Position numbers and translations under genes: made by a program | Assembly: GCA_028285525.1 (NCBI GenBank) | Contig: JANQOZ010000015.1 | Coordinates: 167,990 to 231,989, forward strand | Source: Lysobacterales bacterium | Lineage (GTDB): Bacteria; Pseudomonadota; Gammaproteobacteria; Xanthomonadales; SZUA-38 | Length of the DNA: 64,000 nucleotides | Direction: 5' to 3' | In this document: positions 60,950-64,000 of the stretch, piece after piece | Layout of the letters: the number at the start of each line of letters is the position of its first letter | Numbering within the stretch: position 1 is the first letter of the stretch | The notes under the pieces: model-generated | The model's database searches: none | Told to the model about the DNA's origin: nothing | The model's input: the letters and a program-made list of their open reading frames with translations, nothing else

Positions 60950-63382
60950 ATGGTACTGAACAACTTTAAAATTGCATTCAGAAACCTGCGCAAGCACAAG
61001 CTGTTTGCTGCGATCAACATCATCGGCCTTGCTTTGGGTATGGCTGTTTACGTTCTCGCTGGCCTGATCGCCCGCTATGAAAGCAACCACGACGCGTTTT
61101 TTGAAAACAGCGATCGGATTTACACCCTCGGAATCAACGCTGCTCCTGGACTGAACGTCGGCATCGACAAGATGAACGTCGTCAACTCCGCCGTTGGCCC
61201 AATCCTGGAAGCAGAGCACGGCGAGGAACTCGATGCCGTCGCCCGAACGCTACGCTATGAGTACCTCGTCTCGCGAGGTGCCGACGGCTTTTATGAAAGG
61301 GTCACGTTTGCCGACCCCGCGTTGCTGGAGATTTTTGACTTCGACTATCTGGCCGGCGATGCAGAAGCGCTCAACAGCAGCAGCGGGCTGGTCCTGGATC
61401 GGTCCACCGCCATCCGCTTCTTCGGGACCGTAGATGCGGTAGGCCAGGTGCTCACGTTTGACAACCAGTATGACTTTTCCGTCCTTGCGGTGATTGAAGA
61501 TGTACCGCTGGATTCTCACTTCAACTCGTCTCTGATTATGGATGGCGAGCTCCGAATCATTGCACCGATCGGCGCACTTGCGTCCCTGCGCGGGTTCGAG
61601 GCCGAAGGCGAATGGAGCAACCTCTCGATGGACAACATGACCTACGTGATGCTGCCGCCAAGCCTTGATGCTCAATGGCTCCAGGCTCAGATGGACGGCC
61701 TCTATGAACGACTGATGCCGGAGCAGCAGCGCGAGATTATCGCCAGCTATTACGTTGATCCACTGCAGCAGGCCAATCTCGCGATCTGGGACGCTATTGG
61801 GATGCCGGCGATCACCATCATTCAGCTCCTTGGCTTGATGGTGCTCATTGTGGCCTGTGTGAATTACACCAATCTGGCGACGGCGCAGTCCCTCGGTCGG
61901 ACCCGCGAGGTCGGCATGCGGAAAACCATGGGTGCCGACCAGCGACAGCTGCTGGTGCAGTTTCTCGTGGAGAGTCTGGTTATCGCCGCTATTGCGATGT
62001 TTGTAGCCGTGGCGTGTATCGAGCTTGCTATCCCGGTCTTCAACAACCTGACGAACAAGGCAATGAGCCTCAACTATCTGGATACGCTCCCGTGGCTTGT
62101 TGCAACAACGGTTCTCGTTGGGCTCGCGGCAGGTCTGTATCCAGCGTGGCTGATCACCCGAACCAGCCCGATTGAGGCCCTGCGCGACCTCGCGCGAAAA
62201 GGGCGCAAGGGGGCGGCCATGAGGTCCACGATGATCGGCCTGCAGTTCGGCATCTCGGCGTTCATGCTGGCGCTGGTGGCGATCGTCTATGTCCAAAACG
62301 AGAAGGTCAAAGAGGGCAGCTTCATTTTTCCGCGCGATGAGGTCTACAACCTGTCGCGGCTGGGCGTCGATGAAATTGCTCCGAGGCTGGACACGTTGAA
62401 GAACGAGCTGGAGGCGTTGCCCGGAGTTGCGGGCGTGGCCTATTCGTCCCAGATCCCGTTTGAGCAAAGCAACGCGCAGCGCGACTACGCGACTAAGCCA
62501 GGCGACGAGTCCACCGAGTTCCGGGTGAACACCCTGCGGATGAGCCCTGCATTTCTCAGCGTCTATGACATTCCGCTGCTGGCGGGGCGAAACCTCGATC
62601 GGGACATTGCCGGCGACGTGCTCGTTCCTGAGGAAACAGAAGTGCTCAACGTGGTGGTCAACGAGCTGACCCTCGAGCGCATGGGCATCACAACGCCGCA
62701 GGCAGGCGTTGGGCAACGCCTTTACCGTCTCGGTGAAGAGGGCACGCTACGCGAACTGGTGATTGTCGGCGTGGTGCCTACGCAGAATATTCTGGGTCTT
62801 TTCAACCAGGAGAAGCCCTGGATCTTTTCCTACTTTGCGTCGCAGATGAGCACCGCGTCGCTGCGCATCAGCAGCGGCAACATGCTGCAGACGATCAGCG
62901 ACGTCGAGGCCGTTTGGAAACGGGTCATCCCGGAATACCCGATTCAGGGAAGCTTTTTGAACGAGACCTTTGACGAGGTATACGACGTCCTGAAGTACAT
63001 GAACTCAGCGCTTGCGGGCTTCGCGGCCGTGGCGCTGGCGCTCGCCATGATCGGCCTTTTCGGCCTGGCGGCGTTCATGGCTGCTCAGCGCACGAAAGAA
63101 ATCGGCGTGCGAAAAGTGTTGGGAGCCAGCTCATTTCAGATTGCGGGGCTGCTCGTCTGGCAGTTCTCCAAGCCCGTGCTGTGGGCGCTGGCGGTGGCGC
63201 TGCCGGCGGCGTTTTTTGCCACCAAGATCTATCTCAATTTCTTTGCCGATCGCATCGAGTCACCCATCCTGCTGCTGGCAGCCGCCGGCGCGACGGCGGT
63301 GGTGCTCGCCTGGGCGACCATCGCTGGTCACGCCTGGCGGATCGCCCGAGCAAACCCGGTCATGGCGCTGCGTTACGAGTAG
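60950..63382 (+). CDS. ABC transporter permease, FtsX/MacB type with duplicated domain
   Basis: 810 residues. N-terminal helix (LFAAINIIGLALGMAVYVL) and a large periplasmic domain, a central three-helix FtsX domain (about 275-400: TIIQLLGLMVLIVACVNYTN, GRTREVGMRKTMGA), a fourth/fifth helix at about 425 (FGISAFMLALVAIVYV), a second periplasmic domain, and a final FtsX domain (about 685-800: LALAMIGLFGLAAFMAAQ, RTKEIGVRKVLGA). This duplicated layout is that of the MacB-like permeases common in Bacteroidetes and some gammaproteobacteria. It lies 51 bases after the ATPase gene and ends the operon; a strong terminator follows. Confidence 0.92.
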   Translation: MVLNNFKIAFRNLRKHKLFAAINIIGLALGMAVYVLAGLIARYESNHDAFFENSDRIYTLGINAAPGLNVGIDKMNVVNSAVGPILEAEHGEELDAVARTLRYEYLVSRGADGFYERVTFADPALLEIFDFDYLAGDAEALNSSSGLVLDRSTAIRFFGTVDAVGQVLTFDNQYDFSVLAVIEDVPLDSHFNSSLIMDGELRIIAPIGALASLRGFEAEGEWSNLSMDNMTYVMLPPSLDAQWLQAQMDGLYERLMPEQQREIIASYYVDPLQQANLAIWDAIGMPAITIIQLLGLMVLIVACVNYTNLATAQSLGRTREVGMRKTMGADQRQLLVQFLVESLVIAAIAMFVAVACIELAIPVFNNLTNKAMSLNYLDTLPWLVATTVLVGLAAGLYPAWLITRTSPIEALRDLARKGRKGAAMRSTMIGLQFGISAFMLALVAIVYVQNEKVKEGSFIFPRDEVYNLSRLGVDEIAPRLDTLKNELEALPGVAGVAYSSQIPFEQSNAQRDYATKPGDESTEFRVNTLRMSPAFLSVYDIPLLAGRNLDRDIAGDVLVPEETEVLNVVVNELTLERMGITTPQAGVGQRLYRLGEEGTLRELVIVGVVPTQNILGLFNQEKPWIFSYFASQMSTASLRISSGNMLQTISDVEAVWKRVIPEYPIQGSFLNETFDEVYDVLKYMNSALAGFAAVALALAMIGLFGLAAFMAAQRTKEIGVRKVLGASSFQIAGLLVWQFSKPVLWALAVALPAAFFATKIYLNFFADRIESPILLLAAAGATAVVLAWATIAGHAWRIARANPVMALRYE

Positions 63383-63392
63383 CCGGTATGGC

Positions 63393-63429
63393 GCGTGAGC
63401 CGCCAGGCGTTTGTCCTGGTGGCTCACGC
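63393..63429 (+). terminator. Strong intrinsic terminator of the exporter operon
   Basis: Fifteen-base arms (63393-63407 and 63415-63429, GCGTGAGCC outside) pair with a single G-T wobble round a seven-base loop and are followed by CGATTTCTTCTC. It is 10 bases past the permease stop and 10 before the opposing ankyrin gene end. Confidence 0.8.
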
Positions 63430-63439
63430 CGATTTCTTC

Positions 63440-64000
63440 TCAGCGCGCGAAGAGCGCAACCAGATCCGCCTGGCCGCTGGCGCGGGCCAGATCGACAGGG
63501 CTTGCGCCCTCTTTGTTCAGCATCGAGGTATCGGCGCCCGCATCAATGAGTGCTGCTGCCAGCTCCACCAGCCCGTGATTAACCGCAATGTGCAGCGGCG
63601 ATCCGAAGTGATTTTTGGCGTTCACGTTGGCGCCATTGCGGATCAACAGCAGCGCCAGCTCTGTCTGCTTGTTGAACACCGCGTTGGAAAGCGGCGTGCT
63701 GCCATTGATATCCAGCGCCTCGAGATCGAGCTTCAGCGGGACCAGCAGCTCGCCCATTTCCACGGTAGTGGCCACATGCCATAACGTCCAGTCCCACTCG
63801 TTTTTGATCTTCGGGTTGGCGCCGGCGGCCAGCAGCTGCTTGACCACGTCAAGGCGGTTTCGCTGGACGGCCGTATAGAGCGCCGTATCGCCGCCGGCGT
63901 CGGCCGTAGCCAGGTCGGCGCCGGCATTGAGCACCATCTCAACGATTTCCGGGTTGCCCACCGATGCCGCCAGCGTGCCCGCGTCATTGTTGTTGTCGCT
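63440..64000 (-). CDS. Ankyrin-repeat protein, C-terminal part (5' truncated by window)
   Basis: At least 186 residues; the frame stays open to the window edge, upstream of an internal GTG at 63961. Five ankyrin repeats of about 33 residues are seen, for example GDTALYTAVQRNRLDVVKQL, GSTPLSNAVFNKQTELALLL and GSPLHIAVNHGLVELAAALI. Ankyrin repeats bind proteins; no other domain is visible in the available part. It converges on the exporter operon across the terminator. Confidence 0.88.
   Translation of the reverse strand, partial: SDNNNDAGTLAASVGNPEIVEMVLNAGADLATADAGGDTALYTAVQRNRLDVVKQLLAAGANPKIKNEWDWTLWHVATTVEMGELLVPLKLDLEALDINGSTPLSNAVFNKQTELALLLIRNGANVNAKNHFGSPLHIAVNHGLVELAAALIDAGADTSMLNKEGASPVDLARASGQADLVALFAR

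Overview
The window is GC-rich, densely coding DNA with short intergenic gaps. It has TTG/GTG starts, many exported enzymes, sensor kinases, a TolB-like/TPR protein of the type common in marine gammaproteobacteria, a DAB inorganic-carbon uptake operon and a sigma54 regulatory cassette. Together these suggest a free-living gammaproteobacterium related to the Xanthomonadales/Chromatiales side (for example Wenzhouxiangella- or Woeseia-like). That placement is inference from gene content; there is no rRNA. I saw no tRNA, rRNA, IS element, phage or CRISPR array.

Layout. 1-5.5 kb: end of a zinc-type dehydrogenase, an RTX-like exported protein, a membrane-anchored alpha/beta hydrolase and a soluble hybrid PAS histidine kinase. 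5.7-20.9 kb: a one-piece hybrid two-component system (propeller sensor, kinase, receiver, AraC output) facing a 3,648-residue exported protein. This giant combines two parallel beta-helix regions, an inserted L-type lectin domain, a tract of about 45 pentapeptides PLSS(F/L), a gingipain-type C25 peptidase domain and Ig/PKD modules. It is the most unusual object in the window. 21-34 kb: a TolB/TPR protein, then alpha/beta hydrolase, enolase-superfamily enzyme, S9 dipeptidyl peptidase and (opposite strand) an M24 Xaa-Pro peptidase; an exported methyltransferase; the zwf-pgl-gnd oxidative pentose phosphate operon; and an Ldh2-family reductase. The peptidases, enolase-type dehydratase/epimerase and reductase could together release and convert proline or hydroxyproline.

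34-46 kb: a mixed region with a DUF1579-like TPR protein, gamma-glutamyltransferase, AraC regulator/VOC pair, cytochrome c-rhodanese lipoprotein, another hydrolase, Ser/Thr kinase with TPRs, an orphan iron-type binding protein, DUF2277 and an MscS channel with a cyclic-nucleotide-binding domain. 46.4-53.2 kb: a carbon-uptake locus with dabB-dabA-arsR, a divergent LysR gene, and an isocitrate-dehydrogenase-like protein that appears to have lost its catalytic residues. AT-rich sequence before that protein shares three sequence elements with the dabB/lysR intergenic region.

53.2-64 kb: a seven-heme cytochrome with a DsbA/FrnE-like oxidoreductase; an NtrY/NtrC-type kinase-regulator pair divergent from an HlyD-ATPase-FtsX exporter operon with a well-formed -24/-12 promoter and an upstream dyad; and an ankyrin-repeat gene running off the end. 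No gap without a gene exceeds about 300 bases; the largest (47448-47737, 290 bases) holds two hairpins.
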